Shown piece by piece: positions 1 through 11,600 of a stretch of 64,000 nucleotides of DNA. The translations under genes and the position numbers were made by a program. The first letter of the stretch is position 1. Every line of letters starts with the position of its first letter. The notes under the pieces were generated by a model. It was not told the origin of the DNA. It was given only the letters and a program-made list of their open reading frames with translations, and did not search any database. This stretch comes from Legionella sp. MW5194 (GTDB lineage: Bacteria; Pseudomonadota; Gammaproteobacteria; Legionellales; Legionellaceae), in assembly GCF_016864235.1 (NCBI RefSeq), contig NZ_CP045732.1, forward strand, positions 1,364,001 through 1,428,000, given 5' to 3'.

Positions 1-3000
1 TAAGTGTGTTTTGCCAATTATGCCATGCTACGGAATCCTTTCACGGCCATTTCCAATTATTGTACGCTGAGTTAAAGAAACTATGGCAAGAAAGAGAATT
101 GTCATTACATGATGTTGAGAATTACCAAAAGGAAATACTTAGGTTGAGGCAACTGCTATTGGCAAGTGATTATCGCGGAAGACTCAGTTTATTTGATACG
201 GTAATCAACCAATATAGGCAGATAATGAATCAAAGTATTCCTGCCCATCAAGTTATTTTTCCATCTGGCCAGACCGAGTTGGTAGAATCGTTTTATAAAG
301 GACATAGCAGTGCAGATTTTGCCAATGTTGCTTTGGCAAGAGAGTTAAGAATCCTTATTGATCAGAATAGAACGTTGCGTATTTTAGAGGTTGGGGCAGG
401 AAGTGGGGCGACTACTGTAGAGCTATTGTCTCAGCTAAAGCCGCAGGATCAGGTTGAATATACTTTTACCGATATTTCACAGGCACTGGTTAATAAAGCA
501 CGAAGCAGATTATCTTCTCCATACGCAAATATGAACTTTTGTGCGCTAAATATTGATGATATAAAAAGTGGGCATCCCTTTGAAAATCAATTCGATGTAA
601 TTATCGCTACTAATGTTATTCATGCCACGCCATCTATCGTCGAAACCTTACAAAAATTAAAACGCTGCCTAAACGATCAAGGGACTTTGTTAGTTAATGA
701 ATTAATTGAAAAGACGCCTTATACCACTGCCATTTTTGGTCTTTTTGAAGGGTGGTGGAAAACGCAAGATAGTCAATATCGTATCCAAGGTTCGCCTTTA
801 TTATGCTCATTTTCCTGGTTGGAACTCCTTAAAGAGGTTGGACTTACCCAAATAAAAACGATAGCTAGCCCTCTTCATAGTCTTAATCCCCAGCAACAAG
901 TTTTTGTGGCTACCATGCTTCAGGAAAACAGCACGAAAGAACTCAATCCTTCTTGCTCATTACCTAATGGATTCACTATGGAGGATTTAAAGAGCAGGAT
1001 TGCTGCCACCCTGCATATTGATTCAAATGGGATTTCTGCATCAGCAAATCTGTCTGAACTGGGGTTTGATTCTTTAAGTTTAAGCGATTTATACCAAAAG
1101 TTACGTCCTCATTTTAATAGTCTGAGTATTGCCGATTTATTTGCTGATCACAGTGTAGCCACGCTTGCCAGTTATTTGGGGGTGTCACAGCATCAACAAG
1201 AGGAAAGAACTGGTGAAAAGGCTGTGGCGCCAGTTGCTGAACAGGATATCGCGATTATTGGCTTAAGCTATAAGTTACCTCATAGTGGTTATGAGACTTT
1301 TGAAGCCATGCTGGAAGCAGGAGGAACTGCTTTTTCCGAAGTGCCTGTTAGCCGTTGGGCGCAAAAAGACTATTTCCATAAAGAGCCTATGCCAGGGCAT
1401 ATCTATGCAAGCAAGGGAAGCTTTCTGGAAGACATTGATTGTTTTGATGCTGCTTTCTTTACTATTTCTCCACGTGAGGCTCGGTTAATTGATCCCCAAG
1501 AGCGATTGTTATTACAAAATGCCTATCATGCTTTAGAGGAGGGAGGATGCTTACCTATCCATGATAAGAATCAAATTGGTGTTTTTGTTGGCTTAAGCGG
1601 CAACTATTATAGCTGGTGTTACGAGTGGCAAAATCAATCTCATGCCAATTCAGCCTGTAGTTATTGGTCTGCTGCAAATAGAATTTCTTATGCATTAAAT
1701 TTACATGGACCCAGCCTGACAGTAGACACTGCATGTTCATCTTCTTTAACGGCGCTACACCTGGCTTGCCAATCATTATTATCTGGTGAAACGGATATTG
1801 CTTTGGCGGGTGCCGCTAATCTCATTGTACATCCTCGTCAAATGGTGGAGTTAAGTGATCTTAGAATGCTTTCACCCACTGATCAAAACAATAGTTTTGC
1901 TGAGAATGGAGATGGTTTTGTTTATGCTGAAGGGATAGTGGTGCTTTGTCTAAAAAGGCTGTCACAGGCGATAGAAGAGGGTGATTATATTCATGCGGTG
2001 ATTAAAGCGACGGCGCTTAATTCTGGTGGTAAAACGCATGGATATACAGTACCCAATGTTCATTTGCAAGAAGAGGTTATTCAAAAGGCTTTAACGAAAG
2101 GCAATATCAAGCATGAACAAGTGTGTTTTGTTGAAACCCATGGCACCGCAACAAAATTAGGCGATCCGATTGAAACGAAAGCCTTGTCCTCAGTGTTTAC
2201 TCATCCACTTAGTATTTCATCTGTCAAAAGTAATATGGGACATAGTGAGGCATGCGCTGGATTTGCGGGGCTTGTTAAAGTTATTTTGCAATATCGAAAT
2301 AATTGCCTTTATGGCAATGCGCATTCTTTACCGTTGAATCCTTATTGTAACTTTGATCAAAATAAATTACGCGTCTTACAGAGCAAAGAACAGTGGTCAG
2401 TTGCACCTGGCTCTCGTTTATGTGGTTTGAGTTCTTTTGGTGCTGGTGGAAGTAATGGCCATGTAATCCTTAGCGATTACGTCAATCAACCAAAAGGGGT
2501 AACTACTCTTTATCCCTTCGCCAAAACCCGTTATTGGTATACTGAGCCAAAGACGCAATCAATTTTCCTTAATAGGCAAGAGTATTATTTTAGTCAGCAC
2601 CAATTATTTGGAATCCCCATACTTCCTGGGGTAGCTCATGTCTACCATATGGCACAGTTTGCCTTTAGTAAATTGAACAGCCAGGTTTTGCAGTTGGATG
2701 ATATACAGTGGTTATCGCCTATTTTCTGCGAACAGGAAGAGGATACAGTTGAAATCAAGCTGAATCATGAAACCAGAGGTAATCAGCTTAAAATCAGTTT
2801 AGATAATATAAAACCTCATTCCAGGCTTATTGCTCAGCGAATAGAGCTAATGGAATTAACTCTCAATGATAAAATGAAGGACTGTGTTCACGCTTACCCG
2901 GTTGCGTCAATTTATCAAACCTTTCGTGAAAAGGGATGGTTTCATGGGCCGGCATTCCAAGGTATTAAAAGCCTATTGCTCGATCAAAACAAGCAATGTT

Positions 3001-6000
3001 GTCTAGCAAGCATCCAGCTTAATAGTGATGAAGTGGATGAAAATTATACCCTTGACCCAAGATTGTTTGACTCGGTTTTACAGTGTGTTTCAGTACTGCA
3101 AAGAGAACTGCCCGCCAATCAAGTGTATATCCCTCAGTCTATTCAGCAACTCAGGTTGTATCGACCGTGGCCTAAATCGTTTCAAGTATTTTGTGAAACC
3201 ATTGAAAACAGTGTTAACCAAGTGCAATACCATATCACTTTGTTTGATGAAAATCAGAGAGTCATCACGGCAATTCATGCTTTTCGCATGGTACCTATTC
3301 ATCTTCAACAGGTTGTTTCAAGAAGTCAATTAAGTTATTTACAACCAACATGGCAAGGGTTAGTCATTCCCAATGCGAGTACGCTCTCCCAAAGCAGCGT
3401 TCCTTATTCCCAAATGGAGATCCTGGATTATAAGCAGCTGAAGCATTGCATGCTACAGATGAAACGCGATATTGATATCTATAGGCGTCATAAATACATT
3501 GCTGTCTTTATGATAAATAAGAGTAATCAAGCCTTCGCTCATGCCTGGAATGGATTTTTACAGACCTTAACTGCTGAATATAGCTGGTTTAATTATTTGC
3601 TTTATGTACTGGATCTTGATAATGGGAATGATATTGGGAACTTACCATATTCTCCTCATTTATCGGGCATGGTCATGGTTAATTCATCAGACCAGTTATT
3701 GTCTCGTCACTATCAGACCATAAAGCCAGATAAATCATCCTGCCTCTTTAAAACCGAGGGACATTACATCATAACTGGCGGAGTAGGGGGAATAGCGAAG
3801 CACATTGCTGCCTATCTTGCAGAACACTACCAGGCAAAAATATTACTACTGGGACGTAGGGAGGCTAAGGATCAATCCTCATGGCTTGCTGCCCATGCTA
3901 TCGATTATCAACAAGTGGATGTCTGTGATCAAGAACAGCTGGCGAAGGCGATTAGTTGGTTTAAACAACAATATGGTGCTATTCATGGGATCATTCATGC
4001 TGCAGGATGGCAGCAGGACAAGCTGCTTTGCAATTTAGATGCTTCAGATATTGATGCAGTGATGCGAGTAAAAATCGAGGGACTGATTCACCTTGATAAT
4101 TTATTGTCCTCGGAAAAGCTGGATTTCTTTCTCTTATTGTCTTCTTATGCTTCTATTCTGTCTAACCCGGGACAAGCTCATTATGCAGCAGCAAATGCTT
4201 ACCTTGATTCCTTCGCTCATCAACGGGAATATGCACGTCTTTCAGGAAAACGTTATGGTAAAACCATTGCCTTGAATAGTCCGTTCTGGACAACGGCAGG
4301 TATGAGTATTCCGAAGAACATACAAGTCCGTATGATGCAGGAATGGGGTATGGAAGGATTGAGTGCACAAGAAGGAATAAACCTATTATCACAGACCCTT
4401 TCTTGTGACGCCTCTCAAGTTGTTGGTGTTAAAGGAAGCAAGGATCGTTTAATAGCATCATTAGTAAACAAACCAGAAACTCCATCAAGCACCGATTTGG
4501 CGCTGCCAGCTGACACGGTGTCTCCTTTCAATTCCAGGATAGCTGATAGTAATATGATTGAACAAATAATAGCTGAGATTATTGAGCAAACCCTTCCTAT
4601 TGACCGCAGTAAAAGTTTTGGTGATTTAGGCTACAACTCCATTACCTTATCGGAACTGGCTGTGCGTTTGAATGGGGTAGTCAATGAATCACTTACTGCG
4701 GCTTCATTCTATGATTACCAGACGGTTGGTGAGTTTTTGGATACTTTTCAAATTCATCCATTAGAAAAATTACCCATTTCACAAAATGAACCTCAATCCC
4801 GGTCGCAGATAGCCATTGTTGGTTACCATGCCTTGTTGCCAGGTTGTGAGGATTTAAACGATTTTTGGCAAATTCTGATCGATAAGAAACAGATAGTAAC
4901 AAAGACACCTGCGTTTAGAAAAGCATGGATGAAAACACATGATGCAGCTTTTATTGATAGTGTAGAATGTTTTGATGCAGCATTTTTTAACCTTTCTCCA
5001 ATAGAGGCAAAGGTGATGGATCCCCAGCAACGTTTGCTATTACAAACCGTATGGCATGCGCTTGAACATAGTGGGATTGAACCCTCCACACTAAAAGGAA
5101 GCAATACAGGCGTGTTTGTCGGTGCTTCGACATTTGATTATTACAGCCAGTTAGTAAAGCATCACTGTGATAATCCTTATATTCCATTGGGGTCAGTACA
5201 TTGTTTGTTTGCCAATCGAATTTCCTATTTTTTTGATCTGCACGGGCCAAGCGAATCCATTGATACGGCTTGTTCCAGCGGATTATATGCGCTTCATAAA
5301 GCATCGCACTCTATATTAAACGGGGAATGTGAGACGGCCATTGTTTGTGGAGTGAACTTACTCCTTGCCGATACTTTTTTTGAATCATTTACTGATTCAG
5401 GCATGTTATCTGAGAAAAAGCGGTGCACTCCTTTTGATGAGCAAGCGGATGGTTATGTACGTGGTGAGGGAGTGGTTGTTGTTATTCTGCAAGCAGCAGC
5501 CACTGCATTAGCTGAGAATAATACCATTCACGCCTTGATGTTGCAGAGTGCAGTGAACCATGGAGGAAAAGCCAATACCTTGACCTCTCCCAGTTCAAAA
5601 GCACATAGGCAGCTCTATGAGAGGGTCTACGCGAATATTGATAAAAGTCAAATATCCTATATTGAAACCCATGGTACAGGTACACCAATTGGTGATCCCA
5701 TCGAAATCAATGGGATGCAATCCTTCTTTAAAGGGGCAGAGCAGGTTATTCATTTTGGATCATTAAAGGCTAATATTGGTCATTTAGAACCCGCGTCTGG
5801 ATTAGCTTCGGTAATCAAAGTTTTACTTATGATGCAGAAGCAATTGATTCCAGGTCAGGCGGGCTTTAACAAGTTAAACCCACAAATTTCATTAGACAAT
5901 TCATGTCTTAAAATAAACACTGAAAATCAGGAATGGCGTCATCATCCTGATGCTCCATTGACTGCGGGTATTAACTCCTTTGGTTTTGGTGGAGTGAACG

Positions 6001-8621
6001 TGCATGCAATCTTGCAAGCTCCTCAGACTAGCTTAAATACTAGCGGAGCTGTCAAGCGACCATTTTATCCATTTGCTAAGACTTGCTATTGGTTTGCAGA
6101 GCAACAAATCGAAGTCTTTTATCAACAACAACGACAATCTTGCGATACGTCAATCGTTTATCATCGAATTGAGGGAGAACAGCTATTAGTCATACAGGCT
6201 GATTCTGTTATGCCAATGAGAGAATTAGACATAGCTAATACCATGTCGGTAGTTAGGTTGGGTGAAGAACTTAATCCATCCTTTATGAATAGTACTCTAG
6301 ACCGTGTCATTCTCATATTGAATGAAGTTGCTTGTGAAGCAATTGATGAAATATTTTTGTTGGCACAGAAGCTGGCAATCAATTTTCAAACCAAGCCTTT
6401 GACTATCCAGGTTTTTATTGCTTGTAAAGAGATAGGTAATATAACACCCATGGGATCTGCCGTAGTCGGTTTATTTGAATCCTTAAGTAAAGAACATCCA
6501 ACTTGGAAATGCCAAATTTATTGTCACGACAATAGTGACATTCCATCCTTAATAGTTAATTTCCATCGTTCCTATCAAACCCTATATGTTCAGGATGGCC
6601 AATGTTATCAATATGTCTTAGCGAAAAGTACATATCAGTCCAATGGACCTTTTATACAGCCAGCTTCCACGATAATGGTAATGGGAGGCTTTGGCGGGAT
6701 TGGTAGCTGCTTGTGTGATTATTTAGTACAGCGATATGCCGCGAAATTAATAGTCATTGGTAGAAAGTCATTTGCAGAGAATGATCATCCACTCTTAAAA
6801 AAATATCCTGATGCCATCGATTATTTGCCTGTGGATGTGACGAGTCCCAATGAAGTAACTTTGGCGATACGTTACATCGAAGAAAAATATAATCGTTTAG
6901 ATGCTATCTTCAACTGTGTTATGCAACTAGAGGATGCATCGGTTGCTAATATGTCTTTATCATCTTTTAAACGGGTATTTGTTACAAAACAAGCCTCTAT
7001 CTCAGCAGTTAAACAATGTTGTGAAAAATTGCAATGTCGAAAGGTCGTGTTGTTTTCATCAGTGCAGAGTTTCGCTTGTCTTGCTGGACAAGCGAATTAT
7101 GCTGCAGCCAGTAAGTTTTTTGATGCCTATGCCCACTTGAATTTTCAGGCTCCAGAGTATGACCTTCGCTTGTTAAATTGGAGTATTTGGCAGGACGTGG
7201 GGGCGGTGAGCAACCCCTATCATCTGAATCAGGCGAGAGCACTGGGCTATGAACCTATCCCGACCGATATGGGGTTAAAATGGATGGAGCTGGCATTAGA
7301 GGGCAAGGCAACACAAATGATTATTCAACCTCGATGTGAACCTGCTCAAAGCCAAAGCTTTCCTGCACCATTGACCGGTTATGATAGGGCGAATGCATTA
7401 GTGAGTAGCTATATACACTCGTTTAAACAACAACCTTATAACAATCTGAAACTCTTTGATTATTTAAAGGAGCAGTTGTCTTCTGAGGTACTCGTTAAAC
7501 ATGATTTAAATCTGCAATACCAACAAAATAGTCAAGAGGATCCTGCCTATCAGGCTTTATATGAACTTTGTCATTATTGCTTTCAGCATTACCCTGGATT
7601 GATGGAAGGAAGTATGAGTGCCAATGAGATACTATTTAGTCCGGAAGGCAGTCTTTTATTGGAAAAGGTTTACAGCAACTTACCGGAATCCACTGCATGT
7701 AATGAGGCCATTGGTTCTTATCTGCAAGAAAATTTAATGGATATTGAGCGACCAATACGAATATTGGAACTAGGGGCTGGCTTAGGGGCAACTACTGAGG
7801 CTATTAGCAACTATTTAGCGGATCTGTCCATTCAGTACTGTTATTCCGATGTGTCACCATACTTTCTGGCAAAGGGGGAGGCCTTAGCTTCTCGGCTGCC
7901 GTTCCCATTACAAACTCAGTTTATAAACATCAATGAGTTGAGTGCCTTGTCTTCGCATAGTTATGATGTGGTGATAGCTTCGAATGTTCTGCACTTGGCT
8001 AATAATTTAAACGATAGCTTGCATCATATAAACCGCATTTTAACACCCGGCGGCAGGTTGATAATTAATGAAGGAACAAAGCAGCAGTTGGCGTTAAACT
8101 TCATCTTTGGGATGTTTGAACTATGGCGTGAGAGAAAAACCCATGCATCATTTTCTCACTGCCCCTTATTGGAGAAAAATAGTTGGCTTCGTAACCTCAA
8201 ACTGGCGGGATTTGAAAGTGCGAATCCCTTGTATGATCATCATGGCAATCAGGTGGTATTGCTTGCTCAAAAAGTAAAGCAAGCTGCGCGTTCATCAACA
8301 GCTAATTCATCTAAGGTAAGCCACAATGCCTTTATGGAAACATTAAAAGAGTTATTACGTACCAGTTTGCAAATGCTGCCCACACAACCGATTGATGAAT
8401 CGAGGCCTTTGGCAGAACTGGGTTTAGACTCGATTACCGGGGTTAGCTTTATCGCAAAACTGAATGCCCAATATGGCCTTTCTTTAAAAGCGTCTACCAT
8501 CTTTTCGTATCCAACCTTACAAGCTTTACATCAATTGATTTCTGGAAAGATTAAAGAGGATAAGCCATCCGAATTAGAGTTGGTTGAGGATGTCTTCCTT
8601 GGAGAGTCGGTTTATGAATAA
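1..8621 (+). CDS. Trans-AT polyketide synthase, protein 1 (5' end cut by window)
   Basis: Megasynthase subunit extending an ACP-bound polyketide. The frame is open to the left edge and begins inside a methyltransferase module, so the GTG at 6 is unlikely to be the true start. Counting from that codon, the domains are: C-methyltransferase (ILEVGAGSGATT, about 127-138), ACP (LGFDSL, about 352), KS (Cys577 in DTACSSS, His712, His746), DH (His865 of HQLFGIPILPG, Asp1022 of LDPRLFD), KR (about 1250-1420, TGGVGG and YAAAN), ACP (LGYNSI, about 1541), KS (Cys about 1756 in DTACSSG), KR (about 2220-2440), C-methyltransferase (ILELGAGLGATT, about 2590) and ACP (LGLDSI, about 2805). No AT domain follows either KS, which defines a trans-AT system. 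The second KR has Ser where the catalytic Asn is expected (YAAASKFFDAY). The next gene overlaps the stop by 8 bp. Domain calls come from motifs I can see; the product is unknown. Confidence 0.95.
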   Translation, partial: SVFCQLCHATESFHGHFQLLYAELKKLWQERELSLHDVENYQKEILRLRQLLLASDYRGRLSLFDTVINQYRQIMNQSIPAHQVIFPSGQTELVESFYKGHSSADFANVALARELRILIDQNRTLRILEVGAGSGATTVELLSQLKPQDQVEYTFTDISQALVNKARSRLSSPYANMNFCALNIDDIKSGHPFENQFDVIIATNVIHATPSIVETLQKLKRCLNDQGTLLVNELIEKTPYTTAIFGLFEGWWKTQDSQYRIQGSPLLCSFSWLELLKEVGLTQIKTIASPLHSLNPQQQVFVATMLQENSTKELNPSCSLPNGFTMEDLKSRIAATLHIDSNGISASANLSELGFDSLSLSDLYQKLRPHFNSLSIADLFADHSVATLASYLGVSQHQQEERTGEKAVAPVAEQDIAIIGLSYKLPHSGYETFEAMLEAGGTAFSEVPVSRWAQKDYFHKEPMPGHIYASKGSFLEDIDCFDAAFFTISPREARLIDPQERLLLQNAYHALEEGGCLPIHDKNQIGVFVGLSGNYYSWCYEWQNQSHANSACSYWSAANRISYALNLHGPSLTVDTACSSSLTALHLACQSLLSGETDIALAGAANLIVHPRQMVELSDLRMLSPTDQNNSFAENGDGFVYAEGIVVLCLKRLSQAIEEGDYIHAVIKATALNSGGKTHGYTVPNVHLQEEVIQKALTKGNIKHEQVCFVETHGTATKLGDPIETKALSSVFTHPLSISSVKSNMGHSEACAGFAGLVKVILQYRNNCLYGNAHSLPLNPYCNFDQNKLRVLQSKEQWSVAPGSRLCGLSSFGAGGSNGHVILSDYVNQPKGVTTLYPFAKTRYWYTEPKTQSIFLNRQEYYFSQHQLFGIPILPGVAHVYHMAQFAFSKLNSQVLQLDDIQWLSPIFCEQEEDTVEIKLNHETRGNQLKISLDNIKPHSRLIAQRIELMELTLNDKMKDCVHAYPVASIYQTFREKGWFHGPAFQGIKSLLLDQNKQCCLASIQLNSDEVDENYTLDPRLFDSVLQCVSVLQRELPANQVYIPQSIQQLRLYRPWPKSFQVFCETIENSVNQVQYHITLFDENQRVITAIHAFRMVPIHLQQVVSRSQLSYLQPTWQGLVIPNASTLSQSSVPYSQMEILDYKQLKHCMLQMKRDIDIYRRHKYIAVFMINKSNQAFAHAWNGFLQTLTAEYSWFNYLLYVLDLDNGNDIGNLPYSPHLSGMVMVNSSDQLLSRHYQTIKPDKSSCLFKTEGHYIITGGVGGIAKHIAAYLAEHYQAKILLLGRREAKDQSSWLAAHAIDYQQVDVCDQEQLAKAISWFKQQYGAIHGIIHAAGWQQDKLLCNLDASDIDAVMRVKIEGLIHLDNLLSSEKLDFFLLLSSYASILSNPGQAHYAAANAYLDSFAHQREYARLSGKRYGKTIALNSPFWTTAGMSIPKNIQVRMMQEWGMEGLSAQEGINLLSQTLSCDASQVVGVKGSKDRLIASLVNKPETPSSTDLALPADTVSPFNSRIADSNMIEQIIAEIIEQTLPIDRSKSFGDLGYNSITLSELAVRLNGVVNESLTAASFYDYQTVGEFLDTFQIHPLEKLPISQNEPQSRSQIAIVGYHALLPGCEDLNDFWQILIDKKQIVTKTPAFRKAWMKTHDAAFIDSVECFDAAFFNLSPIEAKVMDPQQRLLLQTVWHALEHSGIEPSTLKGSNTGVFVGASTFDYYSQLVKHHCDNPYIPLGSVHCLFANRISYFFDLHGPSESIDTACSSGLYALHKASHSILNGECETAIVCGVNLLLADTFFESFTDSGMLSEKKRCTPFDEQADGYVRGEGVVVVILQAAATALAENNTIHALMLQSAVNHGGKANTLTSPSSKAHRQLYERVYANIDKSQISYIETHGTGTPIGDPIEINGMQSFFKGAEQVIHFGSLKANIGHLEPASGLASVIKVLLMMQKQLIPGQAGFNKLNPQISLDNSCLKINTENQEWRHHPDAPLTAGINSFGFGGVNVHAILQAPQTSLNTSGAVKRPFYPFAKTCYWFAEQQIEVFYQQQRQSCDTSIVYHRIEGEQLLVIQADSVMPMRELDIANTMSVVRLGEELNPSFMNSTLDRVILILNEVACEAIDEIFLLAQKLAINFQTKPLTIQVFIACKEIGNITPMGSAVVGLFESLSKEHPTWKCQIYCHDNSDIPSLIVNFHRSYQTLYVQDGQCYQYVLAKSTYQSNGPFIQPASTIMVMGGFGGIGSCLCDYLVQRYAAKLIVIGRKSFAENDHPLLKKYPDAIDYLPVDVTSPNEVTLAIRYIEEKYNRLDAIFNCVMQLEDASVANMSLSSFKRVFVTKQASISAVKQCCEKLQCRKVVLFSSVQSFACLAGQANYAAASKFFDAYAHLNFQAPEYDLRLLNWSIWQDVGAVSNPYHLNQARALGYEPIPTDMGLKWMELALEGKATQMIIQPRCEPAQSQSFPAPLTGYDRANALVSSYIHSFKQQPYNNLKLFDYLKEQLSSEVLVKHDLNLQYQQNSQEDPAYQALYELCHYCFQHYPGLMEGSMSANEILFSPEGSLLLEKVYSNLPESTACNEAIGSYLQENLMDIERPIRILELGAGLGATTEAISNYLADLSIQYCYSDVSPYFLAKGEALASRLPFPLQTQFININELSALSSHSYDVVIASNVLHLANNLNDSLHHINRILTPGGRLIINEGTKQQLALNFIFGMFELWRERKTHASFSHCPLLEKNSWLRNLKLAGFESANPLYDHHGNQVVLLAQKVKQAARSSTANSSKVSHNAFMETLKELLRTSLQMLPTQPIDESRPLAELGLDSITGVSFIAKLNAQYGLSLKASTIFSYPTLQALHQLISGKIKEDKPSELELVEDVFLGESVYE

Positions 8622-11600
8622 GATAAAACGCCAATATCAACTTTCTCCACAAAAGAATATCTTCTGGCGAGAGCATCGGGTGAGTGGGCGTATGATACTC
8701 CCCTTAGATAACTATTTAATGATGATATTGAAAGCCTTTCCTACTTATCCAGCGGCCTATCTTCATCTTGAGCAACTAAGTATCCATCGTCCTTTGATTG
8801 CGGATAGGGAGGATTATGAAGTTCGTTTACAACTGGATTGTGATGAGCAAGGTCGGTGCTCTATTCATTTAATTCATGCCGATAGTAGCCAGGAATTATT
8901 ACTGAGTTGTGTATTGCATTTCTCGCAAGAGGAACTGAAAGCATTGCCATTCTCTCCTGACCCTACTCTTCCAATGCAGCAGGGGAATTTTACGGATTCG
9001 GACAAACATCATTTAGGTAGAATTTATTATTTATCAGATAGCTATCAGCTGGATAAGGGTAAATTGACTGCCACCTTATCTCCAGCTTCCAATATGACTG
9101 CCAAAATAGCAGGGTTACTACATGGTCCCATGCATTGTCAGGATGTTCACATAGGCAACAATAGCCAACCCACTTTACCTCAATACATTGAACGCATTGG
9201 TTTGAACGTATTGAATCTTGATAGTGCTCATATGCTTTGTGCGGATACTACTGGTGCCAGTCTATGGGATGAACAAGGGAGATGTTTGGCGCATTTAACA
9301 GGATTTAATACTAATCAAGAAAAAGCAAAAAGTCATCCTCAAGATATCGCCATCATTGGTATGGCGGGAATGTTTCCTAAAGCTGAAAATGTGATGCAGT
9401 TTTGGCAAAACTTGTGTGAAGGTGTTAATGCGATAGAGGCTAGAAACCATAGAGGGAACTTGTCTTTTAAAAAGGAGCGGTGGGCTGGTTGGTTAAGCGA
9501 TATATTTGAGTTTGATCCCGCTTATTTCCATCTCTCTGAAACCGAAGCCAATGCTATGGATCCCCAACAGCGATTATTTTTGACGGTAGTTGATGATTGT
9601 TTACTAGATGCCAATTATGATCGCGATCGATTATGTAAGGAACAGTGCGGTGTGTATGTCGGGGCATGCCAAAGTAGCTATCGCCAACATGCAAAAGATA
9701 AAATACCCCCACAAAGTTTTTGGGGCAATGCGCCGTCGGTGATTGCTGGTCGAGTAGCTTATCACTATGATTTGCATGGCCCTGCCATTGTATTTGATAC
9801 CGCTTGTTCATCCTCACTGGTTGCTTTGCATCATGCTGCAGAAAGTATTCGGAATGGATCGTGTTCGCTGGCAATTGCTGGTGGGGTCTTTTTGATGCTG
9901 GATGAGAGTTTTATCGAGGGTGCCGACAATGCTTCCATGTTATCTCCAGACCATGCTTGCAATGCTTTTTCTGATCAAGCGAATGGTTTTGTTCCTGGAG
10001 AAGGGGTGGCTTGTGTCTTGTTAAAATCCTATTCGCAAGCTCAAGCGGATGGAGATAGGATTTATGCTTGTATTTCGGCCAGTGCCCTGAATCAAGATGG
10101 ATTGTCAAATGGAATTACTGCACCCAATGGTGATGCACAAACACAATTAATTAAACAGCTTTATAGATCAGAGCACATCGATTTATCCAAAGTCGCAGCC
10201 ATTGAGGCACATGGTACTGGAACACACTTAGGTGATCCCATAGAGGTGTATGCCTTAACGGAGTCATTCCGCGATGCAAACTTGCCAGTAGGCGCGATAG
10301 CCATTGGCAGTGTGAAATCAAATATCGGGCATGCTATTCATGCAGCAGGTATGGCAGGTTTTATTAAAATGGTTCTGGCGGCGTATACTCATAAAATTCC
10401 ACCTACCTTGAATTGTAAACCGTCCAATACTCATATTGACTTTCATCAGATACCATTTAAGCCAGTAGATGAACTAATGTATTGGCCTGAGAATAAACCT
10501 TATGCCGGCATCAGCTCCTTTGGTTTTTCTGGCACCAATGCGCATGTGGTGATTAAAAAAATCCATAACGAACCGCAACTATTGGCGAAGCAGCCAAACT
10601 CACAACAAAAACATTATTGCTACTGGAAACAGTCCCATACGATTAACCTGGATAATAACTCCGGTTATTTTGCAGGACATCAAGTGAATGGACAAGCTAT
10701 TCTTCCGGCAGTAGCCAGTTTAGCGGTAGCCCAGCAAGCAGTCTCTTCAGTACCGTGCTATCTAAGCCAGATTAAATGGTCTAAGCCGCTGATTAAAACG
10801 ACGGATGCTCAACAAACAGTCCACATCCGTATCTCAGAGGGAATGATATTCCTGGAATCTGATAATCAGGACATTTTTTTCCGCGCCAGGATTGAACAGA
10901 TATCAGAGGGATTTCCTGAATTAAGTCATTTCCCATGTCATCCTCTTGAAAAAGAAATATCAACCGCTAAGTTATATCAACGTTTCAAAGAATGCGGCAT
11001 TTGCTATGAGCGTTCTTTGCAAAATATGGTGCATTTAAGTTGTAATGAGCAATTCGCAGTGGCAGAAATTTATACCATTGAACATGTTGAATCCTGGGAT
11101 ATCAACCCCTATGTATTAGATTGTGCTTTACAAACCATAGCCTGTTTTACATTGATGCGCAGTGATGACTTATCGGTACCAAGTCATGCGGATGCCATTT
11201 CTTTTTATCAGCCAATTACAACTGGGAAGTTTTTTGTAGTTAGTCATCAACGTGGAGAGCTGCTTTTTGATATTGCGGTATGGAATGACTACCAGCAACT
11301 TTGCATAGTCATTGAAGGTTTGCATGCTACGATTATTGAGTCTTCAATGGCTAAGGAAGTGCAATCAACCCCTAAGCAAGAGTTTGAAAATGATACCTTG
11401 GCACTCATTTACTCGGTATTCGCTCATCGCCTGGAAACGACTATTGAGCGATTAAGTTCAATTGAGACTTTTGGTGAGTTGGGCATTGACTCATTGATGG
11501 GGCTGGACCTTATCATGGATTTAGAAGTCCACTTCGGTAATCTGGCAAAGACCCTGTTAATAGACTATACCAATTTTCAAGATTTAGCGGTTTATCTCTC

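Noticed and set aside
6-8. GTG as true start of PKS protein 1
   Set aside because: The frame is open to the left edge and begins inside a methyltransferase region, so an upstream start is expected.
8584-8613. TTG start for PKS protein 2
   Set aside because: No ribosome site; ATG at 8614 has GGAG at proper spacing and the usual short overlap.
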